A stretch of DNA of 64,000 nt. Source: Clostridiales bacterium CHKCI006. Lineage in GTDB: Bacteria > Bacillota_I > Bacilli_A > Erysipelotrichales > Coprobacillaceae. The notes below the pieces were generated by a model. That model searched no databases, was not told the origin of the DNA, and saw only the letters and a program-made list of their open reading frames with translations. Positions 9,242 to 18,022 of the stretch are shown in pieces (position 1 is the first letter of the stretch; every line of letters starts with the position of its first letter). Made by a program: the position numbers and the translations under genes. Location of the stretch: contig FCNA01000028.1 of assembly GCA_900018345.1 (NCBI GenBank), positions 1 to 64,000 of the forward strand, in the 5' to 3' direction.

Positions 9242-10192
9242 TTATCTCCTGGTATCCTGACTCCAGGCTAATAATTCCTGATAAAGGGTCTCATAAACAT
9301 CAAGTTGTTGAATTGATAAGGCTTTTTTAATCATGTTTAAAGCCATTCCTACATCTGATTCCATAGCATAGGCCTGTGCGAGCATATAATAACACTCATC
9401 CTGATTCACATGTTTCACTTCTTTGAAACAGCTAATCGACATTTCATAGTCGCAGATCTGAAAATAAATATTACCAAGCATATAACAGGCAAACTCATGT
9501 AGTTCAGGTACATCTTTGATTTGATAAAGCAGGATGCTGGCACGCCGAAATTGATTGAATGAATAGAGGATCCACGCTTTATAATAGATCAGACTGGCTA
9601 ACTTACCGTAAGTCATCATCCCTTTATTCACTAACTGCAATGCCATCAGACCGTTTTCTTCCATCATCGCCTTTTCAATAAATTCACAGGTAGCGTGCAA
9701 ACTAGGCAGATTCATTGTGGATGAGATCTGCAGATCTGAATGGCGATAATTGATACGTCGTGAATGCCGTAAGTAAGTTTGTAAGGAACGATCAATTTCA
9801 ATCTCACTGACCCAATCATCGACGCGAATCGAAAACCGCCGATCATCACTGGCTAGTAAAACCACATTTTCATCCCGTGCTCTGACAAAATACGGGCATT
9901 CCGGATCAAAGAGCTGTTCATCTCGAAAGACCAGTGCCTCTTTATACCATCCGACGATCTTATTTCCTTTTTGCGGATGTGTTGCATAGAAGATCACATA
10001 TGGGTATTTGGTATGATGCTCTTTGATCAAAGGTGTCAGATCCTGAGTATGGAGATAGCCATAATAAGTTCCTTCAAAATTGATAAAATTAGATTTTTCA
10101 TGATCGCTATTCTCTAATTGACAACCTTTCTCTATATCTTCACCATGGTATCGTTCCATCCATGCAATTTTACAAAGTAAAGCTTTCATCAT
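9242..10192 (-). CDS. TPR-like protein with an N-terminal GWY-motif domain
   Basis: Unnamed protein of 316 aa (or one less). The N-terminal ~120 residues contain YPYVIFYATHP and IVGWYKEALVFRDE, a VGWYK-x-A-x-V-x-R pattern that I remember from small domains of HNH-type and other uncharacterised proteins. The C-terminal ~170 residues are alpha-helical and TPR-like (ALQLVNKGMMTYGKLA, ACYMLGNIYFQICDYEMSIS, YYMLAQAYAMESDVGMALN). No membrane segment or catalytic motif is seen. The start MMKALL is chosen over an ATG 15 codons upstream, which would collide with the divergent promoter. It sits 75 nt upstream of the Wzy-like gene in the same direction. Function unknown. Confidence 0.7.
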   Translation of the reverse strand: MMKALLCKIAWMERYHGEDIEKGCQLENSDHEKSNFINFEGTYYGYLHTQDLTPLIKEHHTKYPYVIFYATHPQKGNKIVGWYKEALVFRDEQLFDPECPYFVRARDENVVLLASDDRRFSIRVDDWVSEIEIDRSLQTYLRHSRRINYRHSDLQISSTMNLPSLHATCEFIEKAMMEENGLMALQLVNKGMMTYGKLASLIYYKAWILYSFNQFRRASILLYQIKDVPELHEFACYMLGNIYFQICDYEMSISCFKEVKHVNQDECYYMLAQAYAMESDVGMALNMIKKALSIQQLDVYETLYQELLAWSQDTRR

Positions 10193-10223
10193 TTCATCAC
10201 CATCTAAAATTGTAACATGAAAC

Positions 10224-10252
10224 TTGAAAAAAATCATCTATAAAGGTATGAT
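10224..10252 (+). promoter_or_regulatory. sigma-A promoter of the fRMsr gene
   Basis: -35 TTGAAA (10224-10229), 17-bp spacer, -10 TATGAT (10247-10252). This argues that the in-frame TTG at 10224 is promoter rather than start codon. Confidence 0.7.
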
Positions 10253-10274
10253 ATTAGCAAAAGAAGGTGAAAGT

Positions 10275-10772
10275 ATGTTTATGAAAAAAGACGGAATACA
10301 GGATCAGGATGCATGTTACCATGAAATTCTCCTCTCGCTCGATAGTTTGCTTCAGAACGCGCCTACTCCTTTAGCCAAACTCAGCAATGCGGCAGCACTT
10401 CTCAATGTTTATCTAGACAACATCAATTGGGTGGGCTTTTACCTAGCAGAAGGCGAACGATTGACCTTGGGGCCTTTTCAGGGATTGCCTGCCTGTGATA
10501 CGATCTTATTGACGCAAGGTGTCTGTGGTAAAGCGGCCACCACCCAATCTATTCAGCGTGTCGATGATGTACACCAGTTTCCGGGACACATTGCCTGCGA
10601 TGCCAAGAGTCAAAGCGAGATAGTCCTGCCGATCATGCAACAGGACCAGCTGTACGCGGTCTTAGATATTGATGCGCCTGTCAAAGGACGTTTTGATCAA
10701 AAAGACGAATTATATCTGAGTCAGGTAGTCAAAATACTTGAGAAAAATTTATTTCATGAAAAAAACTCGTGA
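10275..10772 (+). CDS. free methionine-(R)-sulfoxide reductase (GAF domain)
   Basis: A 165-aa GAF-fold enzyme of the fRMsr/YebR family, reducing free methionine-R-sulfoxide in the cytoplasm with thioredoxin-type electron supply. Visible family features are NWVGFYL, LGPFQG, GVCGKAA, HIACDAKSQSEIVLPI and VLDIDAP; the two Cys in GVCG and IACDA are the redox pair. The start at 10275 (MFMKKDG) fits the promoter 23 nt upstream and an AAGGTGA ribosome site. The thioredoxin pair at 17.7-18.9 kb could supply electrons. Confidence 0.88.
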   Translation: MFMKKDGIQDQDACYHEILLSLDSLLQNAPTPLAKLSNAAALLNVYLDNINWVGFYLAEGERLTLGPFQGLPACDTILLTQGVCGKAATTQSIQRVDDVHQFPGHIACDAKSQSEIVLPIMQQDQLYAVLDIDAPVKGRFDQKDELYLSQVVKILEKNLFHEKNS

Positions 10773-10793
10773 ACCATTCACGAGTTTTCCTTT
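10762..10793. terminator. bidirectional terminator between fRMsr and nagB
   Basis: A 12-bp stem (AAAACTCGTGAA with TTCACGAGTTTT, CCA loop) carries T-rich flanks on both strands. It overlaps the stop of the fRMsr gene and ends just before the nagB stop, serving both convergent genes. Confidence 0.88.
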
Positions 10794-11525
10794 TTACTTT
10801 GAAAGTTTTGAAGCTGCTGCTTCATCAACGATACATACACAGTTCGGATGATTTTTCAAGGCACTAGCCGGACAATCAACTGAAGGTTCCTCTTCAACCA
10901 TCTTAACGATTGCATCCGCCTTGTTTTCACCGCATGCAATCAGCAGGACCTTCTTTGCAGCCATAATATTGCTGATTCCCATTGTAATCGCATGTGTAGG
11001 GACCTCTTCAAGATGACCATTGAAGAAGAGTCTCGCATTATCTTCACGTGTACGTTGTTTTAATTCAATATAATGCGTCACAGAATCAAAAGCTGTTCCT
11101 GGCTCATTGAAGCCAATGTGTCCATTTCCACCAATTCCAAGCAATTGAATATCAATAGGATTTTCTTTTAATAAAGCGTTGTACTGATTGCAGTTTTCTT
11201 GAATATCTCCTACTCCGCTAGGTACATGGGTATTGTCCAGATTGATATCAATGTCTTTGAAAAGATGCTCATACATAAAGCGATAATAACTCTGTTCATG
11301 CTGAGGATCTAAACCAAAGTACTCATCTAAGTTAAATGTCTTGATTTCCTTATAAGATGTCCCGTTCGTTTGATGATCCTTAACCATACGATCATATAAC
11401 CCGATTGGTGTCGAACCCGTCGCTAAGCCTAAATTCGCTTTAGGATTGCTTTTGACCACTTCGATCATATGCTCGAAAGCCAGATCACTTGCTTCCTCAT
11501 AGTTCTTTACAATAATTAATTCCAT
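10794..11525 (-). CDS. nagB: glucosamine-6-phosphate deaminase
   Basis: A 243-aa NagB converting glucosamine-6-P to fructose-6-P and ammonia, feeding amino sugars into glycolysis. Conserved stretches are LGLATGSTPIGLYDRM (phosphate loop), FNLDEYFGL, and LLGIGGNGHIGFNEPG (catalytic Asp/His region). Length matches the short Bacillus-type enzyme without the E. coli allosteric extension. The start at 11525 (MELIIV) has GGAGGG 7 nt upstream; an ATG five codons earlier overlaps that site. No nagA or nagE adjoins it. Confidence 0.95.
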   Translation of the reverse strand: MELIIVKNYEEASDLAFEHMIEVVKSNPKANLGLATGSTPIGLYDRMVKDHQTNGTSYKEIKTFNLDEYFGLDPQHEQSYYRFMYEHLFKDIDINLDNTHVPSGVGDIQENCNQYNALLKENPIDIQLLGIGGNGHIGFNEPGTAFDSVTHYIELKQRTREDNARLFFNGHLEEVPTHAITMGISNIMAAKKVLLIACGENKADAIVKMVEEEPSVDCPASALKNHPNCVCIVDEAAASKLSK

Positions 11526-11554
11526 TTTATGTCCCTCCAAATCTATACATATAT

Positions 11555-11583
11555 ATCATAACAAGAAATACTCAAATTCTCAA
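11555..11583 (-). promoter_or_regulatory. nagB promoter
   Basis: Read on the minus strand: -35 TTGAGA (11583-11578), 17-bp spacer, -10 TATGAT (11560-11555). The nagB ATG lies 30 nt downstream. Confidence 0.7.
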
Positions 11584-11746
11584 CTCTTTACCACAAATTT
11601 TTGCGTGAAGTTTTAAACAATGAGATAAAAATACCATTTGATGATATTCTTCTGTAATTAATTAAAGCCTTTACAATTTATTGAAGAAAGTCTTTATTTT
11701 TGTATCAAAATAAGCTAAAATAATACTATATGGAGGTGCATAACAA

Positions 11747-13459
11747 ATGATCAAAGGTATCGCGGCATCTAATGGAATTGCGATTGCAAAAGCTTATAAA
11801 TTAGATATGCCTGATCTCACAGTAACACAAAAAACAATTGAAGACACAGCAAATGAAGTTGCTCGTTTCGAAGCAACGATCGCACAGGTTCAGGAAGACC
11901 TTGTAGCTATCAAAGCTGCTGCAACAAAAAATTTATCTGAAGAAGAAGCAGCTATTTTTGATGCGCATATCATGGTTTTACAGGACCCAGAATTGAAAGA
12001 CCAGACGATTACGAAAATCAATGGCGATAAGGTAAACGCAGAATATGCTTTACAGGAAATTGCCAATATGTTTATCGGTATGTTCGAATCCATGGAAGAT
12101 GAATACTTCCGTGAAAGAGCAGCTGATATTCGAGACGTTTCCCGTCGCGTCATCGCTGGTTTATTAGGTAAATCTTTACCAAATCCATCATTAATCAATG
12201 AGGAAGTTGTTATTATCGCACATGACTTAACACCTTCTGATACAGCTCAGTTAAATAAAAATCTTGTTAAAGGATTTGCCACTGATATTGGCGGACGTAC
12301 TAGCCACTCTGCTATTTTAGCTCGCTCCATGGAAATTCCTGCTGTCGTTGCTACGAACACAATCACAGAAGAAGTCAATGATGGTGACATGATTATTTTG
12401 GACGGCTCTGATGGATGCGTCATCGTTAATCCTGATGAAACAACTGTACAGGAATATACGAAAAAACGTGATGCTTACATTGCATACCGTGAAGAACTGA
12501 AACAGTTAAAGGATGAAAAATCTATCACAACAGACGGTTACCAGGTTGAATTAGTCGCTAACATCGGTTCTCCTAAAGATATCGATGCTGTTTTGGCAAA
12601 CGGCGCTGAAGGTGTTGGACTCTATCGTACTGAATTCCTTTATATGGAATCAGATGAACTTCCAAGTGAAGATACACAGTTTGAAGCTTATAAAGCTGTC
12701 TTAGAAGGTCTGAACGGTAAACCAGTTGTCGTACGTACTTTGGACATCGGCGGCGATAAAAAATTACCTGCACTGCCTCTGCCTGAAGAAATGAACCCAT
12801 TCTTAGGTGTTCGTGCGATTCGTCTTTGCTTCCAGCGTGAGGACATCTTCAGAACACAGTTAAGAGCCCTGTTAAGAGCATCTGTTTATGGTGATTTGAG
12901 GATCATGTTCCCAATGATTGCAACCCTGAATGAATTCAGAGATGCAAAGAAGATCTTCTTAGAAGAGAAAGAAAAATTAATCAGTGAAGGTGTTAAAGTT
13001 TCTGATACGATTCAGTTAGGTATTATGATTGAAATCCCAGCTGCTGCAGTTTTAGCTGATCAATTTGCTAAAGAAGTAGACTTCTTCTCAATCGGTACTA
13101 ATGACCTGATTCAGTACACATTCGCAGCTGACCGTATGTCATCTTCTATCTCTTATTTATATCAGCCTTATAACCCATCCATTCTAAGATTGGTTAAAAA
13201 TGTCATTGATGCAAGCCATAAAGAAGGCAAATGGACTGGTATGTGCGGTGAAATGGCTGGTGAATTAATGGCTGCTCCATTACTGATTGGTTTAGGATTG
13301 GATGAATTCTCAATGTCAGCTACTTCAGTACTCGCCGATCGTAAATTGATCCGCAGCTTAAATAAAGCTGAAATGAACAAATTAGCTGAAGAAGCCTTAA
13401 ATAAATCAACAATGGAAGAAGTTGTTGAATTAGTTAAGCAGTATACTAACGTTCAATAA
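11747..13459 (+). CDS. ptsI: PTS enzyme I (phosphoenolpyruvate-protein phosphotransferase)
   Basis: A 570-aa general PTS enzyme that autophosphorylates from PEP and passes phosphate to HPr. The phosphohistidine is His187 in GGRTSHSAI. The C-terminal PEP-binding barrel shows [38 protein letters not shown] and the proton-donor Cys in [16 protein letters not shown] lies 7 nt upstream of the ATG. Most Bacillota have ptsH directly upstream; here no HPr gene is in the window. It is transcribed alone, divergent from nagB, and ends in a clear terminator. Confidence 0.97.
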   Translation: MIKGIAASNGIAIAKAYKLDMPDLTVTQKTIEDTANEVARFEATIAQVQEDLVAIKAAATKNLSEEEAAIFDAHIMVLQDPELKDQTITKINGDKVNAEYALQEIANMFIGMFESMEDEYFRERAADIRDVSRRVIAGLLGKSLPNPSLINEEVVIIAHDLTPSDTAQLNKNLVKGFATDIGGRTSHSAILARSMEIPAVVATNTITEEVNDGDMIILDGSDGCVIVNPDETTVQEYTKKRDAYIAYREELKQLKDEKSITTDGYQVELVANIGSPKDIDAVLANGAEGVGLYRTEFLYMESDELPSEDTQFEAYKAVLEGLNGKPVVVRTLDIGGDKKLPALPLPEEMNPFLGVRAIRLCFQREDIFRTQLRALLRASVYGDLRIMFPMIATLNEFRDAKKIFLEEKEKLISEGVKVSDTIQLGIMIEIPAAAVLADQFAKEVDFFSIGTNDLIQYTFAADRMSSSISYLYQPYNPSILRLVKNVIDASHKEGKWTGMCGEMAGELMAAPLLIGLGLDEFSMSATSVLADRKLIRSLNKAEMNKLAEEALNKSTMEEVVELVKQYTNVQ

Positions 13460-13466
13460 AACATGC

Positions 13467-13494
13467 GCCTATCCTTATTGGATAGGCCTTTTTA
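13467..13494 (+). terminator. ptsI terminator
   Basis: GCCTATCC-TTATT-GGATAGGC followed by CTTTTTATTT. Confidence 0.88.
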
Positions 13495-13832
13495 TTTGCA
13501 CTTTATTTGATATAAAAGCTAAAAAATGGGCAGTCCCCTTCTACTAAAAAACATGTTGCATAGGTCATGAAGATCTACAAATTATACTTTCATTATTGGG
13601 CAGATCCTCACACTGATTATTTTTCTGAATGAAGGCTCGAAAATGATCCCATTTTCTCATACTTTCCAACAACACGCAAACAGGATCAAACAGCTGGCTC
13701 TTTTAACTGTCAATTGATCAAAATAAAACATATTCCAAAATCAATGTGATGGAGTCCGTTTCAGTTGCAGAAATCATATGAATAGAACCTATTTTGTTTA
13801 AAAGTACTTTTTTATGATCCTATCATAATTCA
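13495..13832. other. non-coding gap between ptsI and the sulfotransferases
   Basis: About 340 bp between two facing terminators with no credible gene. The longest open stretches are under 45 codons and lack ribosome sites. No tRNA-like fold, clear inverted repeat or insertion-sequence end was found. It may be decayed sequence. Confidence 0.5.
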
Positions 13833-13862
13833 AAAAAAGTGTCTAAGCTCTCGCTTAGACAC
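13832..13862 (-). terminator. terminator of the trxB-trxA-assT-assT unit
   Basis: On the minus strand, GTGTCTAAGC-GAGA-GCTTAGACAC is followed by T7, starting 6 nt after the stop of the last sulfotransferase gene. Confidence 0.9.
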
Positions 13863-13868
13863 TCAATA

Positions 13869-15734
13869 TTAACAAGTAATCTGGATACCAGTATCAAACT
13901 TCTTATCATCAACGATAACACGTACATCATAAGTTCCCTTTAAGCCAGCTTTATTGACACTCAGAGAAACTTTACGTGCATCTTTTTCAATGAAGGTACC
14001 AACACATAAAGCAGCAAAGTTACCACGAGCAGTAGAAATGTAATAGCCGTGTTCTTCACCATCTTTCTCCAGCATCAGCATAACTAACTGGCCGCTTTCG
14101 AAAGTTGCTTTGAAAGTGAAACGATCATCTTCTTCGATAATTTGAGGTTCATAGATATATGGTAATTCTTCACCAGAAGGTTCCATAGGAATAATCGTAT
14201 CGAATTCTTTTGTCACACCCATTGAACCTAAACGGATGCCATCCCCTAATGGTAAGTTATCACCGTCATGATATAAGGATAATTTTTCAGCACGATAGAA
14301 GTTACCAGTTACTTCTAATTCAAGCATCTTAACATCATCCAAAAGTTCTACAGTAATTGAACGGCAACGAACGTTTGGATCATCCTGCATCAGTGCAGCA
14401 AACTGTTCAGAAGCATGTTCTCCATAGTATTGAATACCGCCGGAGTGTACCATATAATGTCCCTCTTTATAGAATTCAACATTACAGATATATTGTGAGA
14501 AGAATTCTTCACCACGTTCTTTACCGTACTGCCAAACCTGCTGGATCGTCATATCATCTGTATTGATCTTATAACGAACACCACGGCTGAAATTATCTTT
14601 GTTCTTCAGGTAGTTATCTTTATTCTTGCTTCTCCAGTGACCATTATCGAAACACATAACATCACCATTAGGCGTGATCAGGTTTGCATGCTGTTCATAC
14701 TGCCAGTCGAATTCACCATCACCTGTTGGTTTAAAGAAGTATTTCTGATATTCTTCAGGCCATCCTTCTGGGTCACCGATGATCCAGTTTAATTTACCAG
14801 TATCGAAATCAATGTTACACATTGCATCGATATGACGACCAGAGAATGTCAATGAATTCGTGTTTTCATCATACCAGACAGCGTTGTTATGGAACCAGTC
14901 TTCTTCTGTCCAGCTACCACTGCGTGAAACCGTCTTAGGATCGAGGAAATCTTTGTAATCCCAAGTTTTCATGATTTCACCAGTTTCACGGTTGACCATG
15001 ACACACATATCTTCAACCGTATCGCTTGTCAGATCTTCAGTTAACACCAAAAGATTACCGTTAGGAAGTTCAATTTCATCATGATGATATCCGCCAGGAA
15101 TCGAATATTCACGAACAATCTTACCAACTAAAGTCATTTCATAGATGCCTGACATATAGTAAGGAATCTTTAGCAAACGATGAGAACCGATTAAGATATT
15201 GCCATTCTTCACACGTTTGATATCGAATACAGTTGGGATATTGATATGCCAGCGCACATCTCCTTTGTAGTCAAAAGCTGTCGCCAAGTCTGTCAAAGCA
15301 GGAGAAACAAAGATCATCTCATCTCTTAAGTAACTATGGGTTGTCTCCATCTTGATCAGCGTTGGTACATCTTCAGGTAAAGGTCCAGTCTGAATGGTGA
15401 TCGTATGTTTATGAGAACGATACAATTCGATATCAACTGTATTTTCATAATCAGCATATAAACCTAAAACAGGTAATACATGCGTTTTAGATTTTGGGAA
15501 AGTATGCTGAATCGTTCCTTCAGGCTCTTTACCATGAACCGTGATCGTTACCGCAATTTCTTCCTCTGTCTTAAATAAAACAACAGCTGATAATGGGTTG
15601 ATAAAATATGGATTTAATTTAACTAAAGGGTTGTCCCAAGTATAGTTTCCGTTTTCCAGCTCAGTTAACATTTCTTTTTCAGCTTTATTCTGACGTGCAA
15701 CTAAGCTTTCTTCAAAAGTATATTTAATAGCCAT
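13869..15734 (-). CDS. aryl-sulfate sulfotransferase, copy 1 (cytoplasmic type)
   Basis: A 621-aa AssT-family enzyme, expected to move sulfate from one phenolic sulfate ester to another phenol without PAPS. The N-terminal ~30-115 is the beta domain of the family (NPLVKLNPYFINPLSAVV, VLGLYADYENTVDIE). The propeller follows with candidate catalytic residues His217/218 (GYHHDE), His282 (DWFHNN), Arg300 (SGRH) and His349 (YEQHA). The 18-residue spacing of His282 to Arg300 matches His356/Arg374 of the E. coli enzyme as I recall it, and His349 would be the sulfated histidine. There is no signal peptide, unlike periplasmic E. coli AssT. The last residue is Cys (QITC), shared with copy 2. AAGGAGG precedes the start by 9 nt; copy 2 ends 20 nt upstream. 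Confidence 0.9.
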   Translation of the reverse strand: MAIKYTFEESLVARQNKAEKEMLTELENGNYTWDNPLVKLNPYFINPLSAVVLFKTEEEIAVTITVHGKEPEGTIQHTFPKSKTHVLPVLGLYADYENTVDIELYRSHKHTITIQTGPLPEDVPTLIKMETTHSYLRDEMIFVSPALTDLATAFDYKGDVRWHINIPTVFDIKRVKNGNILIGSHRLLKIPYYMSGIYEMTLVGKIVREYSIPGGYHHDEIELPNGNLLVLTEDLTSDTVEDMCVMVNRETGEIMKTWDYKDFLDPKTVSRSGSWTEEDWFHNNAVWYDENTNSLTFSGRHIDAMCNIDFDTGKLNWIIGDPEGWPEEYQKYFFKPTGDGEFDWQYEQHANLITPNGDVMCFDNGHWRSKNKDNYLKNKDNFSRGVRYKINTDDMTIQQVWQYGKERGEEFFSQYICNVEFYKEGHYMVHSGGIQYYGEHASEQFAALMQDDPNVRCRSITVELLDDVKMLELEVTGNFYRAEKLSLYHDGDNLPLGDGIRLGSMGVTKEFDTIIPMEPSGEELPYIYEPQIIEEDDRFTFKATFESGQLVMLMLEKDGEEHGYYISTARGNFAALCVGTFIEKDARKVSLSVNKAGLKGTYDVRVIVDDKKFDTGIQITC

Positions 15735-15754
15735 GAACTGATTTCCTCCTTATA

Positions 15755-17623
15755 TTAGCAAGTAATTTGTACACCAGTTTCATATTTCTTATCATTGATG
15801 ATGACACGAACATCATAAGTTCCGGATAAACCAGTCTTAGAAATGACAGTACGTGTGTTACGGTCATCTGTATCCAGGAATGTACCTACACACATTGCCG
15901 TAGCTGGTCTTGAAGTTGTAGAAATATAGTAACGATGGATCTCATCACCTTTTTCTAACTGCAGTAAAACCAGATCGCCTTTGACAAAACGAGATAAGAA
16001 TGTGAACTTATCATATTCATCTTCGATATGTGCATTGCAGAATTCTGGCATTAATTCACCGCACGCTTCAGCTGGAACTTCAGTATCCATTTCACGAGAA
16101 TCATTGATGTATCCTAAGATCTGACCATCACCCATTTCAAGGTTGATACCATCCGTGTAAAGTGTCAGTTTCTCAGCACGGTAATAGTTTCCAGGTACTT
16201 TTAATTCAAGCATTTTTGTATTATTGCAGATCTCAACCGTAATACTGTTAATAGATCCGCCAGCCTGAATAGCGAATGGGCCTAATGCTTCAGAAGGGTT
16301 ACCGTCTTTGTCATAAGCAATACCGCCGGAATGAACTAAGTAATGACCCTGATTGTAGAATTCGACGTTACAAATATATGGAGAGAAGAATTCTGCACCA
16401 CGATCTTTACCATACTGCCATACCTGTTCGATCGTCATCTCTTCTGTATTGATATGATATCTGACACCTCTTGAATAGCTTTCAGATGCTTTGGCAAATT
16501 TATCAGGATTCTTAGAACCAAAATGATGGTTATCAAAGCACATAACATCACCATCAGGAGTGATCAGGCAGGCATGCTGTTCATACTGCCATTCGAAGTT
16601 ATTTCCGATTGGTTTGAAGAAATATTTCTGATATTCTTCAGGCCATCCTTCAGGATCACCGATGATCCAATTCAGTTCACCTGTTTCATAGTCGATATTA
16701 ACCATTGCATCGATATGACGTCCAGAGAATGTTAAAGAGTTTGTGTTTTCATCATACCATACGGCATTGTTGTGGAACCAGTCTTCGTCTGTCCAGCTGC
16801 CGCTATGAGATACTTTTGCAGGATTTAAGAAATTCTTATAGTCCCAAGTCTTCACGACTTCACCAGTCTGACGATCAATTTCAACACACATATCTTCAAC
16901 CGTATCAGATCTTAAATCTTCTGTTAAAGATAAGAGGTTTCCATTTGGTAACTCAAATGAGTCATGATGATATCCGCCAGGTACACGGTATTCTTTATAG
17001 ATCTTACCTACTAAGCTCATTTCATATAAACCAGACATATAGTAGCTCATCTTTAATAAACGATCAGTACCGATGATCAGGTTACCATTCTTTAAGCGCT
17101 TTAAATCGAAGACGCAAGGAATTGTCAGATGCCATCTTGCATCACCGGCAAAGTCAAAACCAGTAGATAAATCCTGTCCAGCTGGGCTTACAACAATGAT
17201 GTTGTCTTCCAGATATTCAGGTGTTGTCTGCATGTAGTCAATGATCTTTTTGCCATTGAATACATCAGGTACATTGATTTTTAAAGTGGTTTTCTTACCG
17301 CGATAAGCTTCGATCTCAACTGTATTTTCATAATCAGAATATAATCCTAAAACTGGTAAAATATGTGTTTTTGCTTTAGGGAAAGTATGAGAGATCGTTG
17401 CAGCAGGTGTTTTACCAATAACACGAACTGTAACCGCTACCTCTTTGTCGGTTTTAAATAATACAACGGCTGATAATGGGTTGATCAGATACGCATTGTA
17501 TTTTACTAAAGGATTTTCAATTGTATAATCGCCATTTTCAAACTCAGCAAGCATTTCTTTTTCTGCTCTATTTTGCTGAAGGATGATATGCTCAATTTTA
17601 GTATATTTGATTTGTTCAGTCAT
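15755..17623 (-). CDS. aryl-sulfate sulfotransferase, copy 2 (cytoplasmic type)
   Basis: A 622-aa paralogue of the downstream gene, similar along its whole length, with the same candidate active-site set: His219/220 (GYHHDS), His284 (DWFHNN), Arg302 (SGRH) and His350 (YEQHA). It also lacks a signal peptide and also ends in QITC. The N-termini and the loop at ~365-470 (FDNHHFGSK against FDNGHWRSK) differ most, which may set acceptor preference. It lies 66 nt after trxA, separated by a strong hairpin (17649-17681). The likely role is sulfate transfer among diet- or host-derived phenols in the cytoplasm. Confidence 0.9.
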   Translation of the reverse strand: MTEQIKYTKIEHIILQQNRAEKEMLAEFENGDYTIENPLVKYNAYLINPLSAVVLFKTDKEVAVTVRVIGKTPAATISHTFPKAKTHILPVLGLYSDYENTVEIEAYRGKKTTLKINVPDVFNGKKIIDYMQTTPEYLEDNIIVVSPAGQDLSTGFDFAGDARWHLTIPCVFDLKRLKNGNLIIGTDRLLKMSYYMSGLYEMSLVGKIYKEYRVPGGYHHDSFELPNGNLLSLTEDLRSDTVEDMCVEIDRQTGEVVKTWDYKNFLNPAKVSHSGSWTDEDWFHNNAVWYDENTNSLTFSGRHIDAMVNIDYETGELNWIIGDPEGWPEEYQKYFFKPIGNNFEWQYEQHACLITPDGDVMCFDNHHFGSKNPDKFAKASESYSRGVRYHINTEEMTIEQVWQYGKDRGAEFFSPYICNVEFYNQGHYLVHSGGIAYDKDGNPSEALGPFAIQAGGSINSITVEICNNTKMLELKVPGNYYRAEKLTLYTDGINLEMGDGQILGYINDSREMDTEVPAEACGELMPEFCNAHIEDEYDKFTFLSRFVKGDLVLLQLEKGDEIHRYYISTTSRPATAMCVGTFLDTDDRNTRTVISKTGLSGTYDVRVIINDKKYETGVQITC

Positions 17624-17648
17624 AACTCCCGTTCTCCTTTTTTAATAA

Positions 17649-17681
17649 GGAGCTGTATTTTCGATTGAAAACACAGCCTCC
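17649..17681 (-). promoter_or_regulatory. intergenic hairpin between trxA and the sulfotransferases (possible attenuator)
   Basis: On the minus strand, GGAGGCTGTGTTTTC pairs with GAAAATACAGCTCC (14 pairs, one bulged G, one G-U) around an AATC loop, followed by TTATTAAAAAAGG. The U-tract is weak, so partial termination or RNA processing that uncouples trxBA from assT expression is more likely than full termination. Confidence 0.6.
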
Positions 17682-17689
17682 TATATCAA

Positions 17690-18001
17690 CTAAAGTTGTT
17701 CTTCAATCGTTTTGATGATTAATGGTTTTTGCTGTAAACCTTGAAGACGTTTTACCTCTACACCGTCTTTCATGAAGATCAGCGTTGGATATCCAACAAC
17801 TTTATATTCATCTGTTAAGTCTTTGTTCTTGTCAAAATCAACTTTAAGGATCTTGACCTTATCTCCTAATGTTTTATCAACATCTGCTAAAACAAAGGAT
17901 AACATCTTACATGGTCCACAAGTCGTTGAAAAGAAATCCGCAACAACAACGCCATCCTGATACATTTCTTTAAATTCCTGGCTTGTTACCTCTTTTAACA
18001 T
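17690..18001 (-). CDS. trxA: thioredoxin
   Basis: A 103-aa single-domain thioredoxin with active site T-CGPC-K (about 27-30), the cis-Pro in VVGYPTLIF, and no signal peptide, so cytoplasmic. The tryptophan usually preceding CGPC is replaced (STTCGPC in place of xWCGPC), which may shift its redox potential or partner choice. It lies 21 nt after trxB and ends in TAG. It can reduce disulfide enzymes such as fRMsr, and by position perhaps the Cys-tailed sulfotransferases. Confidence 0.95.
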   Translation of the reverse strand: MLKEVTSQEFKEMYQDGVVVADFFSTTCGPCKMLSFVLADVDKTLGDKVKILKVDFDKNKDLTDEYKVVGYPTLIFMKDGVEVKRLQGLQQKPLIIKTIEEQL

Positions 18002-18022
18002 AATGATTCACTTCCTTTCTAC

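Noticed and set aside
10224-10274. TTG start giving 17 extra residues to the fRMsr protein
   Set aside because: The TTG is part of a good -35 hexamer paired with a -10 at 10247-10252; the family start fits ATG 10275.
13495-13832. Small genes in the ptsI-assT gap
   Set aside because: Open stretches are short, lack ribosome sites and have no family-like motifs.
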